From Cymbomonas tetramitiformis (lineage: Eukaryota; Chlorophyta; Pyramimonadophyceae; Pyramimonadales; Pyramimonadaceae), in contig LGRX02031488.1 of the NCBI GenBank assembly GCA_001247695.2, positions 1 to 20,549 on the forward strand: DNA of 20,549 nt, written 5' to 3'. The notes below the pieces were generated by a model, which saw only the letters and a program-made list of their open reading frames with translations, had not been told where the DNA came from and did not search any database. Position numbers and translations under genes: made by a program. How positions within the stretch are numbered: position 1 is the first letter of the stretch; every line of letters starts with the position of its first letter. Positions 1 to 9,337 of the stretch are shown here, one piece after another.

Positions 1-2
1 TA

Positions 3-3000
3 GTAGCCTCAGCGCCTGCAAACCAGTTTCTCTTTGCGTTTGACGACGTGGACGAGATGGATCACTATGAGAAGGAGAGCCACTCACTTGACAAGGATGA
101 CGTCAGACTCCAGTACACCGGTAGTAAGAGTGAGGACAGAGCGCTCTTCATCAGGCGTTTCGTGGACATGGTGGCGAAAGTCCAGCGGGCTTTTGAGGCC
201 AAGAAGCGTAGGTACATGAAGTCAGCATCTTACCATGCGCTCAGTCGGCAGCAGAAGGAGGCCTTCGCTGGAACCAGACCAGACTACAGATCATTGTGGG
301 ACAGCATACCATCGTTTCTAGCAGGGGATGACCATGCCACCTCAGTCGCTTATGACTGGTGGTGTGCTGCTTACCTGAAGAATGGCGTCATGGCTTCACA
401 CGCTTGCCATGTCCTGAAGGACGTTACCATGAGAGATGCCTACCAGGGATCTGTGCGTTGTGCTCAGCCTCCTTTTCATGAGCTGGCGCCAGGGTCAACC
501 TGGGCAGTTTGTAAGGTGTTCGAGGATGGTGATGAGGATGGCGAGGCGTCTGATGAGTGGGCAGGCGAGGGAACCTCCACGAGGGGCCTCACGGGGCCAG
601 ATGGCACTGAAGATTCTCACTACTCTTGGGCCTTGAGGGCGTTCGTTGCAGAGCTCGAAGCTAAATTCTTGATGAAGGGCACCAAAGAGAAGGAAGATCT
701 CTTGATCGCCAAGCCGCAGACCAACGAGCAGGACGGCCTCGCTTACGTGAAGAGCTGTCGTCGCAGGGAGGCAGCTCTCAACACTGGCAGAAGGGTGGAG
801 GACTCCGTCGTCAGGCAGAACATCGAGGAATGCATCAAGGGCCTGCGCATCAAAGAATACCGAGATCGCGTGTCCGAGCAGCTGCGTGTCAGCCATCCTG
901 CCCCCAACAAGGTTACTTGGGAGGACCTCGAGGTGATTGTGGAGGTGCAGGACAAGCTCAAGAATGATGCAGAGGCTTGGGCCCTCACACTGCAGCAGGA
1001 GCTGGTTCGCAGGCTCAACTGCGTGTACTCCTGCTTCGAGGCCAGGCAGATGGGGCTTGACCTGTCTGCGCTGGTATCAGCCATGAGGCGCTCGGGTTCT
1101 GCCTCCAAGACTGGGGACAGACGCAGGGACCCCAAGAAGAAGGAGCAGGCACAGCATGGTGGCGACGACGCCAAGAAGCCTGTGAGGGAAGCGAATAATG
1201 CCGAACGTCAGAAACCTTCTTACAGCAAGGTGCCACCACCCGATGCTTCGAAGAAGTTTCAGTGTGACTGGTGCTTCACGCGCCTGCCTCACTCCCCAGA
1301 TCGCTGCTACACGGGGTGTCGTGATTCCCGGGTGCCGCCCAACTTCCATAAGGACAGGCAGAACTCCAAGTGGCCAGATGAGGTTAAGAATGCCCAGATG
1401 CGTGCCTACAACATCGCACACCGCTTTGACAAGCACAAGATGGGGATCACCACCAAGGAGTGGCTTAAGCTCCCGGAGGCCAAGCAGAAGCAACCACAGC
1501 AGCAGCAGCAGCAGCAGCAAGTGGCTGCCAGTGCCGAGGTTAAGGAGAAGCTCGCCGCAGAATTGTCAGGCCTCCAGGCAGGGTCACCTCCAAAGGATGA
1601 CGAGATCGCCGATGCACAGGCTCTATCAGAGGCCAGCGATGCGGATACCGAGTACAACTCCAACTTCACCCAACAGGCAGAATACGAGGAGGATGAGCAG
1701 GACTGCCCTGCTGGGGGTGGTTTGGGAGGTGGTCATGGTGTTGGCATCGATCACGCACCGAGTCTCCAGGCCAGCGCCGCTGTCGCCTTGGGCAACACTC
1801 AGCAGATGCGGGGCTTCCAGGTCAAGACGCCGGAGGAGTTCGACAGGGCCGCTCAGGTGCCTAGAGCCGTCCCTCCCGACTTACTCAGCAGGAAGGTCCA
1901 CCTGTTGGCATCCAATCTTCGCAGCTCCGTGCGTGCCTGCTCGCAGATTGCTGCCATCCTGATATCCCAGAACGCCATTGACCTCCCGAAGGACATCGAG
2001 AATCTTGTGGCACTGGAGGAGCTCCTGGGCAAGGATCCGAATGATGCAACCGAACAGCCCGCTGAGGTCAATGAGCATGAGTTGGAAGACACGCACGCTA
2101 CAGCGACGCAAGGAGTGAGAAGGGAAGCAGACGGTTCAGGACATCGCGCAACCGAGGAGGTTCCGTTGGACGAGATGCCCAACGGGGTGGTCGACAGCGC
2201 CACCGCTCGATGTGCAGCTGCTGCCTACGTGGACGATCTGGGGGTGGTTGACTTCAGTGACCATGGACATGTGCGAGCTGGTACCATCAAGACCTCCGCC
2301 TACGACGCACTGAGGGCAAAGATGGCGCAGCATCTGACCGACGAGCAGGTGCTATTGATGGCTCAAGTTCAGCCCATCTGCAAGTTGCGGAATGCCACTC
2401 TATATGAGGGGCTTGCGCTGGTGTCATCCGGTGGCGAGCTTATGCTGTACCGGGCAATCCTCATGGACACCGGCGCCAACTGTAACATCATCTCGATCTC
2501 TGTTGTGAGGCGGCTGGGTCTCACGATTTACGAAGCCACCACCGGCGCCAAGGTCACCAGATGTGACAACAGTCCCACGAAGTTCACCCATTATTGCTAC
2601 GTGGACGTCATTCTGGCAGCGGGCACGCCGCACATGACGCTTCACCGCTTGTACGCCTTCGTGACCTTCGAGGCTGAGAACTCCTGGGACCTGTTGATAG
2701 GCACTGGGCCGCTGAAGAACTCCCTGATGATTGACATCAAGTTGGGAAGTTGCGTGGCCGTGTCGCATGCACCGAAGGTCTTGGGCCTGGATGCTGAGGT
2801 GGTTCTTCCGCTGGTCGACATGACGACACCCAAGCGTCCTCACCAGCCCAGGAGGCTGGACCCGGTGGTATGTTTACAATCTGAGATCTTTGGGCATGAG
2901 ACGGAGTGCAGATGGCTGGAGTGCCCGCCCTTGGGCACAAGGGAGGAGAGGTTTGCTGCCTCTGGGATTCGGTCTGAGCACATCCTTGACGGCGAGGAGT

Positions 3001-4175
3001 CGCCGGTGAGGTCACCAATGCCTTCGACAGGGCCATCTGCTGCACCCCCTAGACCCCGAGCCATGACACGCGCAGAGGTCGAGGCGGCATCTCGCGTTCA
3101 CACGTGTTCGCTTGAGGGAGGCCGAAGGAGCTACCTGGCGCCGCTGACGTCCGCCGAGCTGGCGGGGTCAGAGCGCATGCTTGCGCAGCTTTACTCAGAA
3201 CCAAACCCCTGGGTGGGTGGGCGCACGAAGTGGATTACCGATAGCCAGTCGATGGGGGGTCGCCCACCTCTGGGCGCTGATCTTGACCACAACTGGGCGG
3301 ACCAGAGGCTGTACCTGGACCGGCACCATGTGGCGCGTCTTTGCCGCATCCTGCAGGAGCTCCCTGAGGACTTGCCAGCTAGACCTTCCCAGGAGCATGT
3401 CTGCGTGGAATTCGTCCGCTGCCTCGAGCAGAAGTGGGTGATGGTGGAACAGCTGTTGCCCCCTAACTGGCTGTATGTGGACCAGAAGTTGGATCACGAC
3501 GAGGATAATGACTGTTGGGTGCTCGAGGGGAGCTATATGACACACGTGCCATCCCTTGCCAACAAGCAGGACGTCGTCAAGCCCAGGGAAGAAGGTCGAG
3601 TGCTCGATAGCCTCAACTCGATCCAGCGACTGCAGCACATGCTCCAGGAGCTGTTTACATACCCCAGCGGTGAGGTCGCTGGCACCCTCATGTGGGATCG
3701 GAAGGAACGTGTCCTCTGTGTGCAACCAAGTACCGCCACGCAGCAACTCGAGCTGCTGCGCTGCACGCTGGATCATGCGCGGGTGTTCAACAGTGAGGAG
3801 CTGTTGGGTGAGCTTCAGCTCCCTCATTGGTACGAGAGCACTGGTGTTTGGACATACCAGCTGCTCAGGTACCTCTGCCCGGTGGACATAGAGTCCCTCT
3901 CGACTGGCATCCTCCGACAGTACGATCTGTATGGCAGCTTGGCGCCACCTCTGGAGCTCATCGTCCTGGGATCGAGCACCAAGTACTACCCGGTGGGAGA
4001 TGGTCTTGGGGGAGATGGTAAGGTGTTCTCCCAGAATGCCGCTGCTCAAGAGTACTTGCGCTTGGGGGAGATGAGGAAGATGCTCAAGGCATCCAACACC
4101 AGGCGGGAGGGCCAACTGGCGCTCAATGCAGATGCGCAACGGAGGCCACCACCGCCCAACAACTTGACTACATAA
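3..4175 (+). CDS. Retroelement Gag/aspartic-protease-like polyprotein (5' partial)
   Basis: The frame is open from base 3, so the true start may lie left of the window; the first in-window ATG is at 57. About 1,390 codons are present. A zinc-knuckle-like motif, C-x2-C-x5-H-x4-C, begins at 1263, one residue longer than the usual CCHC spacing of Gag nucleocapsids. A poly-Gln run lies at about 1492-1520. A retropepsin-type active site, Asp-Thr-Gly-Ala-Asn, starts at 2466 and is followed by a hydrophobic stretch and a later Leu-Ile-Gly-Thr-Gly near 2692-2706, as expected for an LTR-retroelement protease. The last 1.3 kb (about 2860-4175) shows no domain I recognise, and no reverse transcriptase, RNase H or integrase motif is seen. 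The gene is GC-rich with GC-ending codons, unlike the AT-rich viral genes to its right. Gag-Pro of a Ty1/Ty3-like element is the best reading; the class is uncertain. Confidence 0.6.
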   Translation, partial: VASAPANQFLFAFDDVDEMDHYEKESHSLDKDDVRLQYTGSKSEDRALFIRRFVDMVAKVQRAFEAKKRRYMKSASYHALSRQQKEAFAGTRPDYRSLWDSIPSFLAGDDHATSVAYDWWCAAYLKNGVMASHACHVLKDVTMRDAYQGSVRCAQPPFHELAPGSTWAVCKVFEDGDEDGEASDEWAGEGTSTRGLTGPDGTEDSHYSWALRAFVAELEAKFLMKGTKEKEDLLIAKPQTNEQDGLAYVKSCRRREAALNTGRRVEDSVVRQNIEECIKGLRIKEYRDRVSEQLRVSHPAPNKVTWEDLEVIVEVQDKLKNDAEAWALTLQQELVRRLNCVYSCFEARQMGLDLSALVSAMRRSGSASKTGDRRRDPKKKEQAQHGGDDAKKPVREANNAERQKPSYSKVPPPDASKKFQCDWCFTRLPHSPDRCYTGCRDSRVPPNFHKDRQNSKWPDEVKNAQMRAYNIAHRFDKHKMGITTKEWLKLPEAKQKQPQQQQQQQQVAASAEVKEKLAAELSGLQAGSPPKDDEIADAQALSEASDADTEYNSNFTQQAEYEEDEQDCPAGGGLGGGHGVGIDHAPSLQASAAVALGNTQQMRGFQVKTPEEFDRAAQVPRAVPPDLLSRKVHLLASNLRSSVRACSQIAAILISQNAIDLPKDIENLVALEELLGKDPNDATEQPAEVNEHELEDTHATATQGVRREADGSGHRATEEVPLDEMPNGVVDSATARCAAAAYVDDLGVVDFSDHGHVRAGTIKTSAYDALRAKMAQHLTDEQVLLMAQVQPICKLRNATLYEGLALVSSGGELMLYRAILMDTGANCNIISISVVRRLGLTIYEATTGAKVTRCDNSPTKFTHYCYVDVILAAGTPHMTLHRLYAFVTFEAENSWDLLIGTGPLKNSLMIDIKLGSCVAVSHAPKVLGLDAEVVLPLVDMTTPKRPHQPRRLDPVVCLQSEIFGHETECRWLECPPLGTREERFAASGIRSEHILDGEESPVRSPMPSTGPSAAPPRPRAMTRAEVEAASRVHTCSLEGGRRSYLAPLTSAELAGSERMLAQLYSEPNPWVGGRTKWITDSQSMGGRPPLGADLDHNWADQRLYLDRHHVARLCRILQELPEDLPARPSQEHVCVEFVRCLEQKWVMVEQLLPPNWLYVDQKLDHDEDNDCWVLEGSYMTHVPSLANKQDVVKPREEGRVLDSLNSIQRLQHMLQELFTYPSGEVAGTLMWDRKERVLCVQPSTATQQLELLRCTLDHARVFNSEELLGELQLPHWYESTGVWTYQLLRYLCPVDIESLSTGILRQYDLYGSLAPPLELIVLGSSTKYYPVGDGLGGDGKVFSQNAAAQEYLRLGEMRKMLKASNTRREGQLALNADAQRRPPPPNNLTT

Positions 4176-4279
4176 GAGGCGTGTCCAGGGGGCATCACCT
4201 CTATATTCACCGGTATCCTCTGTACTCCTCTTGATATTTCCCGGTATTTCCCAGTATTTGCGGACGCCTCTTATGTAGT
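4167..4279. repeat. 113-bp unit bounded by perfect 16-bp inverted repeats
   Basis: ACTACATAAGAGGCGT at 4167-4182 is matched by its exact reverse complement at 4264-4279. The left arm contains the TAA stop of the upstream retroelement ORF. The interior has three variants of a CGGTAT-like motif. This could be a small foldback/MITE-like insertion or a 3'-end hairpin of the retroelement. Confidence 0.6.
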
Positions 4280-4432
4280 GAGCACACCTGGTCATCTCCG
4301 GCACGCACCACTGGTCACCTACTGTTATTCCGCGTTGGTCCTTACTGTGGATTTGCATGGGTCTTGCAGGTGTCATGCAGATGTCCCCTTATAAAAATAA
4401 CTATTTTTTTGCCCGAAAATGTGACGAAAATG
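4280..4432. other. Gene-free junction between GC-rich and AT-rich DNA
   Basis: No gene is visible here. Base composition changes from GC-rich to AT-rich near 4380, after which the sequence resembles the rest of the viral element. The left end of the element probably lies near here, but a terminal inverted repeat cannot be confirmed because the right end is outside the window. Confidence 0.4.
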
Positions 4433-4507
4433 AAAAAGGTGGCAGATTAGGCCATATTACGGACTATATATAGATAATGTGAATATGGCCTAAAGTGCCA
4501 CCTTTTT
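4433..4507 (+). repeat. Palindromic intergenic repeat, copy 1 (type A)
   Basis: Arms of about 26 bp beginning AAAAAGGTGGCAGATTAGG flank a 23-bp centre containing CTATATATAG. The right arm differs from perfect complementarity in a few bases (AAAGT instead of AATCT). It lies in the gene-free left flank, about 310 bp beyond the polymerase stop codon. Confidence 0.9.
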
Positions 4508-4534
4508 GATTCATCTGATTTTTCACCGCGTTCA

Positions 4535-4661
4535 CACGCTGTTTTGTATCAGAATTATCGGAATTATATTTTAGATTTTCTGAATTTGAAATATTTTTGC
4601 TTGTTCGCCGCGATGGGCACGCTGTTTTGTATCATTTATGTATTTTAGATTTTCTGAATTT
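4535..4661 (+). repeat. Direct repeats between palindromes 1 and 2
   Basis: CACGCTGTTTTGTATCA occurs at 4535-4551 and again at 4618-4634. A second block, TATTTTAGATTTTCTGAAT, follows each copy (4567-4587 and 4641-4661). The arrangement is a diverged tandem duplication of roughly 80 bp between two oppositely oriented palindromes. Confidence 0.8.
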
Positions 4662-4735
4662 AAAAAGGTGGCAGATTAGGCCATATTCACATTATCTATA
4701 TATAGTCCGTAATATGGCCTAATCTGCCACCTTTT
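4662..4735 (-). repeat. Palindromic intergenic repeat, copy 2 (type A, inverted)
   Basis: It has the same arms as copy 1, but the centre (beginning CACATTATCTATATATAG) is the reverse complement of copy 1's centre. The two copies therefore face each other across about 150 bp. Confidence 0.9.
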
Positions 4736-4820
4736 GATTTCGCTGTTATGAATCGCGGTTCTATCCATGGGGCATCACCCAGGTTATTTACGGGAAATAT
4801 TTTTTATTGTTCACCGCAAA

Positions 4821-7800
4821 TTATGTAGATAACGGCACAACTTCCCACGTTTCCCAATTGATATCGCCCTTGTCATACTTGAAGTTAAATGTCTTTGGCT
4901 CGGCCCTTGACTCCATACTCAAGGACCGTACACCTTCATGTTTACAAGGATGCCTAATAACCATATTGCTCATCTTGACTGGTGTATGTAGTTTGCGGTT
5001 GATGACCATGTCTTTCATAACATCGTGATTGATATGTTGCAGGTTATCTACGCTCAAAGAGAATCCCTTAATCTTGGTCATGGTGTAACCATCAGCAAAC
5101 TTCATACTGTATGACTTTGGTCCTGTTGCCAAGAACTCGATACACTTACCATGGTCCCTTTCTAAATGTTGCAATTCACATTTCAGGAAACCCAACCATG
5201 GCTGTCGATATGCATTGCCATGATATATGTGATAGTTTTCAGGAGTTTCGCTATATATTATTGAGTCGCAATCAAAGTAAAGCACATTGGCGAAGCCTGC
5301 TGCCTCTATTAACTGATACAACTTTAATCTACCGTAACTGGTTATGAATGCAGCCAGAACCTCGTTGGTCGAAAATCTGGTGTCTGAAAATACTTCTGAA
5401 TTTTCAGTGAAGTTCATCAAGACCATTTCGTTGTCGTCGCTCCCAACGAACTCATACTTACAATCATACCTTTTATTGCTAATGGTATTGTAGAACTCAC
5501 CTGGATTTTGGATAACCTTGCTCTTAGATTTATTCTGACGCTCTCCCAATTTACCGTAAAGTATATTTTGCATGTCTTTGGAGACCTGTCTCATTCCTGG
5601 ATTACATTTGATATTTGCCTTGTCCAACTTGACACCTTCATGCAACTTGAACTGGTCGATAAACTCGTCGATGTCTCCATCAGGAGGTCCGGAGGCTTCT
5701 GTTTTTAGTTTCAAAAACTTATCAATGTAACCGGCAAACAGGTCATTGGTGGTGTCCTTCCAATGTTTTATCTCGTATATAGCATTAATAATGTATCCTT
5801 TTTCGATGGCCTTCTCCAGCTCTACCGTTGTCCACGTGTCAACCATTTCGTACAGTGGAAATACCAGCTTACCTGTTTTATTATCAACGTGAGGAAGAAC
5901 GCCAAATTTAAGATGTTTTGGAGGAGCAATTTTGCATTTTACCAAACCGAAATAGCCATGAATGTCAACTGTCTTAACGTCTCTTATAACCTCGGGATGA
6001 CCTTTGGGAAACTTGTTCGTTTTCATGACACTTGGGTACATGGAATTATAGTCGAGGTATCGTATGTGCTCGTTGTGGTTGACCTCGTAGTACAACTTAC
6101 CCAGGTCTACTCTCCCTCCATGATATACGTCTCTATCCACGATAGGAGAAGCCAACTTCTGTCGCTCTAAAAAGTCTTTACCAATCTCGGACAATTTCAG
6201 CCGATTTACTGTTTCATCCCATGCCGACTCCCAGATATACTCAAGATTATATCCTGCTGCCTTGATATCATCCAGTCTCTTCATCGTTTGCCGATTGACC
6301 TCACCAAACGTCATACCCGATTTACGCCCTTGTTGATACTGAATATCGTCTTTGTGGTATTTCTTCAGGTCTGCATGAAACCAGCTTCCGAGGAACTCAT
6401 ACACCGTGTTGGTGGTGTCGTCAAAAGCATCGACATATATCTGTAAATCTGTGAGTTTATAGTTTCGTTTGCCATCGTAATCGCGTTTGAGCTTGGCTGA
6501 CGTAGTGTGGACAATGTAATCCAACCACTGATTCTCTTTGATAGATGCATTCTGCGACTTGACCAATGATTGCAATATAGCCACTGAATCCTTTGGCATG
6601 CACTCACTTCTCCATATATTAATCGCCAGTTGTGCCAACGTCAGATAGCTAAACGGGTCAAACTTGTTGTCGGTTATCTTTAGAAAACATTCCCTGAAAG
6701 CGAACACTGCACGGCGTAGGATGGTCACATCGTCATGGCAATATCGTGCAATCTCTTTTGGATTTTCAAATATAAAACACTTGCTCTTTTTCTCATGCCA
6801 CCATTTGTATAATTTTTGATAAGCTTCTGGTTGAAGTATCTCGGGATTGTAATACTTGATGTCAGGATACAAACCGAGGTATGTCTCATTTTCCAACGTG
6901 TTGAAGAGATGTGGGTAATACCCTTTTGATATTTCGTTTTCAAAGCCAAACATCTCTGGTAGAGCATGCAATGGACGTGCCATGAACATATATGAATCAA
7001 CGAACCTCACGTTGGCAATCTTGACACACAATATATCAGCCCCTGTGTACAATATATCCTTTGGAGGTTTCCTTTGGACGTTGATGACATGCTCCACTAT
7101 CAATCTAAAGTCGAACTTGGAACCGCAATGAGCGATGAATGTGTGGCCAGCATGTTTGTCTAGACAGGCCCATTCAAGAAACTCTCCGATGGTTTTATGA
7201 ATCACATGTGTACCATCATGGTACTGACTTTCACAATGATTTACAACCAGCCTACCGTCGTCGTTTCGAGTTTCAAAATCGAAACACACAATTGATTCAG
7301 GTGATAGTATGGACTTCGGTTTGACCTGTGTCATGTAGCATCTGTGTTCATATAGATTACAAACGACCTTACAGTTTGGGCATGCTTTGTATCCACACAT
7401 GTGTTTCTCCTTAGGATTGAACTTGACATTGCACATCTTACATTTGTGAAGCTGATTGCACGTCACCAATTCTTTGTGCAGATTGTAACATTCTTCGTTC
7501 ATGAATTTACGATTGCAAATATCACAATGATGCCATTGCTTGTTTCCTTTTGTCAACCGTACATCCTTGCTGGCAAATATGCATTTTTGAGATTTACACT
7601 GGGTGCACGATGGCCGATAAGTTTTCCCTCTGAAGCAATCAATACGCGTGATAGGTTCATAATGATTGTCGTGCAACAATATATGAAAGCTGTCATTATA
7701 ACTTGAATACTCATTGTGTTCGTTGAAGTACGGCGGGTAATACATGATTGGTTCACCGCCAAGTCGTTCAGTGATACCCCACACAAATATATTTCTGCTG

Positions 7801-8705
7801 TAATGCCTCTCTAAAACTGGAAAGTCTTCGATATTGATTCCTTCGTCAGCATCCTTTTTCGCAAACAATTCCAAACGCAATCGAACGGAAACTGATGTTA
7901 TGTTGCCCTTGTGACCGCTGGCGTCTCGTTTCAGTTGTTTCCACTTATTCTCGTATTGATTTTTACATACAAAATTGTCGCTTAGCATTGAATCTAATTT
8001 CCGTTTTCTATCAAGCAGTTCCAAAGATTTGATGCCACAGTTATTGCGGGATTCAATCTTAATGACACACTGCTTCAGTCGTAATTCTACGGTGTTTTTT
8101 GGTGCGGCTAAGCATCGAGACCCCTTGCCTTCTGGTGGTTTTGAAGAGTAATATTCAACTTCGATATCTTTGGCAACCTCGACGGACTTTTTGCTGCTAT
8201 CACCACCCTTCGGACTTTGCAGCATCTCTTCAAATTTCATCATAACATCTTCACGATTTGAACCTTTGACCCACTTGGATGTAGTCCCATCCTCGAACAC
8301 CGCTCTAATTGATACTTGCTCAACGCCTTTTGTCTTCTCCGGTAACCAATAGTTTAAACTGCTACCATCGGGTGCTGCTCTTTCAAGAAACGTTGTAAAG
8401 GGAACCTTAAGTTTTTCAACGTCTGTGCTAAACTTCTTTATATGTCTCTTGGAATCTCCAATGCTGTACTTTTGAATCTCATCAAGTCTACTTTGTTCTT
8501 TGGCAGGTTTCTTCCCTATCTTGGTCCATTGTCGCCTGGTGACTTTCTCAACCTTCTCTTTCGATTTCCGATAGTTCTTCTTGTAATCACGTATAGCTTT
8601 GGCTCTATCATCACCGGTTAGGTTTCTACTTTGTAAATTTTCCCAATCTGCAGCAGTGAGCTTATGGCGTGCCTCAGGATTTTGCTTTCTCAATTTAGGG
8701 GGCAT
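4821..8705 (-). CDS. polB: Protein-primed family B DNA polymerase (Polinton/PLV type)
   Basis: The 1,294-residue protein would replicate the linear element using a protein primer. The 3'-5' exonuclease motifs are present: Asp-Phe-Glu-Thr (D476, E478), a later Phe-Asp, and Tyr-Cys-His-Asp-Asp. Polymerase motif A reads DYNSMYPS with D885, motif B ends ILYG at Y1050-G1051, and motif C reads YFDCDS with D1145 and D1147. Residues 367-456 hold a run of CxxC and Cys/His pairs, a zinc-binding region placed before the exonuclease as in Polinton polymerases. The basic N-terminal 360 residues could include a terminal-protein-like part; this is inference. The start at 8705 is supported by TATATAGTATA just upstream. 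No frame break is seen, so this copy looks intact. The ATG is 19 bp from the stop of the next minus-strand gene, which lies upstream of it. Confidence 0.93.
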   Translation of the reverse strand: MPPKLRKQNPEARHKLTAADWENLQSRNLTGDDRAKAIRDYKKNYRKSKEKVEKVTRRQWTKIGKKPAKEQSRLDEIQKYSIGDSKRHIKKFSTDVEKLKVPFTTFLERAAPDGSSLNYWLPEKTKGVEQVSIRAVFEDGTTSKWVKGSNREDVMMKFEEMLQSPKGGDSSKKSVEVAKDIEVEYYSSKPPEGKGSRCLAAPKNTVELRLKQCVIKIESRNNCGIKSLELLDRKRKLDSMLSDNFVCKNQYENKWKQLKRDASGHKGNITSVSVRLRLELFAKKDADEGINIEDFPVLERHYSRNIFVWGITERLGGEPIMYYPPYFNEHNEYSSYNDSFHILLHDNHYEPITRIDCFRGKTYRPSCTQCKSQKCIFASKDVRLTKGNKQWHHCDICNRKFMNEECYNLHKELVTCNQLHKCKMCNVKFNPKEKHMCGYKACPNCKVVCNLYEHRCYMTQVKPKSILSPESIVCFDFETRNDDGRLVVNHCESQYHDGTHVIHKTIGEFLEWACLDKHAGHTFIAHCGSKFDFRLIVEHVINVQRKPPKDILYTGADILCVKIANVRFVDSYMFMARPLHALPEMFGFENEISKGYYPHLFNTLENETYLGLYPDIKYYNPEILQPEAYQKLYKWWHEKKSKCFIFENPKEIARYCHDDVTILRRAVFAFRECFLKITDNKFDPFSYLTLAQLAINIWRSECMPKDSVAILQSLVKSQNASIKENQWLDYIVHTTSAKLKRDYDGKRNYKLTDLQIYVDAFDDTTNTVYEFLGSWFHADLKKYHKDDIQYQQGRKSGMTFGEVNRQTMKRLDDIKAAGYNLEYIWESAWDETVNRLKLSEIGKDFLERQKLASPIVDRDVYHGGRVDLGKLYYEVNHNEHIRYLDYNSMYPSVMKTNKFPKGHPEVIRDVKTVDIHGYFGLVKCKIAPPKHLKFGVLPHVDNKTGKLVFPLYEMVDTWTTVELEKAIEKGYIINAIYEIKHWKDTTNDLFAGYIDKFLKLKTEASGPPDGDIDEFIDQFKLHEGVKLDKANIKCNPGMRQVSKDMQNILYGKLGERQNKSKSKVIQNPGEFYNTISNKRYDCKYEFVGSDDNEMVLMNFTENSEVFSDTRFSTNEVLAAFITSYGRLKLYQLIEAAGFANVLYFDCDSIIYSETPENYHIYHGNAYRQPWLGFLKCELQHLERDHGKCIEFLATGPKSYSMKFADGYTMTKIKGFSLSVDNLQHINHDVMKDMVINRKLHTPVKMSNMVIRHPCKHEGVRSLSMESRAEPKTFNFKYDKGDINWETWEVVPLST

Positions 8706-8710
8706 CTTCC

Positions 8711-8721
8711 TATACTATATA
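8711..8721 (-). promoter_or_regulatory. TATATAGTATA motif upstream of the polymerase
   Basis: On the minus strand TATATAGTATA ends five bases before the polymerase ATG. Related motifs sit next to the starts of the ATPase, primase, integrase and other genes of the element, which suggests a shared core promoter or initiator. Confidence 0.45.
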
Positions 8722-8723
8722 AA

Positions 8724-9176
8724 TTATATTTTTGTGGCATCACCGCGACTTTTTTTCATTTGTTTTTTCATTTGTTTTTTCATTTTTATACGTTTCTCAA
8801 TATCATCAATGGCTTTTCGATAATTTGAAACACCGGTGTACTCTTCGGTAGGTCGTTGAAATACTGAGTCACCCGTTATTGTGCCAATGCTTGTTTGGTC
8901 TAAAGGTGCTACCATGATAGGAGCTATCCTACGAGGTGCTTTGGTCGGCAAAGCAGCATCTTTGACGGGCTGTTGATACACCGGTTGTCCTGATGGAGTA
9001 CCATGGTCTAAGGCGGTTCTACTTTTGTTAGCAGTTGTCTTTTTAACAACTGGTCGGCCTCGTAAGCCTTTCAGCTTTTCAGCTTGTGTCATCTTACCCT
9101 TCTTTTTAATCCCGTGTTCGGCTCTATGTTCGGCTCCGCAAGATTTTAACTTTGTTATCCAAGTTTCTCTGGTCAT
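8724..9176 (-). CDS. Small Lys/Arg-rich protein of unknown function
   Basis: About 150 residues from the ATG at 9176; an in-frame ATG at 9194 lies at the edge of the palindrome and is less likely. The protein is basic, with Lys-rich ends and a Pro/Thr-rich middle. Near its C-terminus the peptide MKKQ is repeated in tandem. No membrane segment or enzyme motif is seen and I do not recognise the family. It sits immediately upstream of the polymerase on the same strand with an 18-bp gap, so co-expression is plausible. GTATAC touches the ATG at 9176, which favours that start. A DNA-binding or core-like role would fit its charge, but that is speculation. Confidence 0.65.
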   Translation of the reverse strand: MTRETWITKLKSCGAEHRAEHGIKKKGKMTQAEKLKGLRGRPVVKKTTANKSRTALDHGTPSGQPVYQQPVKDAALPTKAPRRIAPIMVAPLDQTSIGTITGDSVFQRPTEEYTGVSNYRKAIDDIEKRIKMKKQMKKQMKKSRGDATKI

Positions 9177-9182
9177 GTATAC
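9177..9182 (-). promoter_or_regulatory. GTATAC motif at the start codon of the 8724-9176 gene
   Basis: The palindromic hexamer GTATAC directly precedes the ATG on the minus strand. The same hexamer precedes the ATG at 14551 and, with one extra base, the ATG at 19499. Confidence 0.4.
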
Positions 9183-9190
9183 ATTAGGAA

Positions 9191-9271
9191 TCAAAAAAGG
9201 TGGCAGATTAGGTCATATTATGGTTATGTATAAGATAATGGGAATATGGCCTAATCTGCCACCTTTTTTGA
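9191..9271 (+). repeat. Palindromic intergenic repeat, copy 3 (type B)
   Basis: The arms begin TCAAAAAAGGTGGCAGATTA and the centre differs from type A, reading TATGTATAAGATAATG. It lies between two divergent genes, 15 bp from the minus-strand ATG at 9176 and 67 bp from the plus-strand ATG at 9338. That position rules out a simple terminator role. Confidence 0.9.
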
Positions 9272-9337
9272 TTTCATCGAGAAATCGTAAGTCAAATTCA
9301 GAAATATTATTTTCTTATGATATGTTATAATTACTTA

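Noticed and set aside
2424..2843. Minus-strand ORF opposite the protease region
   Set aside because: It is antisense to the aspartic-protease motif and has no recognisable feature.
3195..4376. Long minus-strand ORF (393 codons) opposite the retroelement gene
   Set aside because: It is antisense to a clearly coding GC-rich frame with recognisable motifs, shows no domain itself, and long antisense frames are expected in GC-rich genes.
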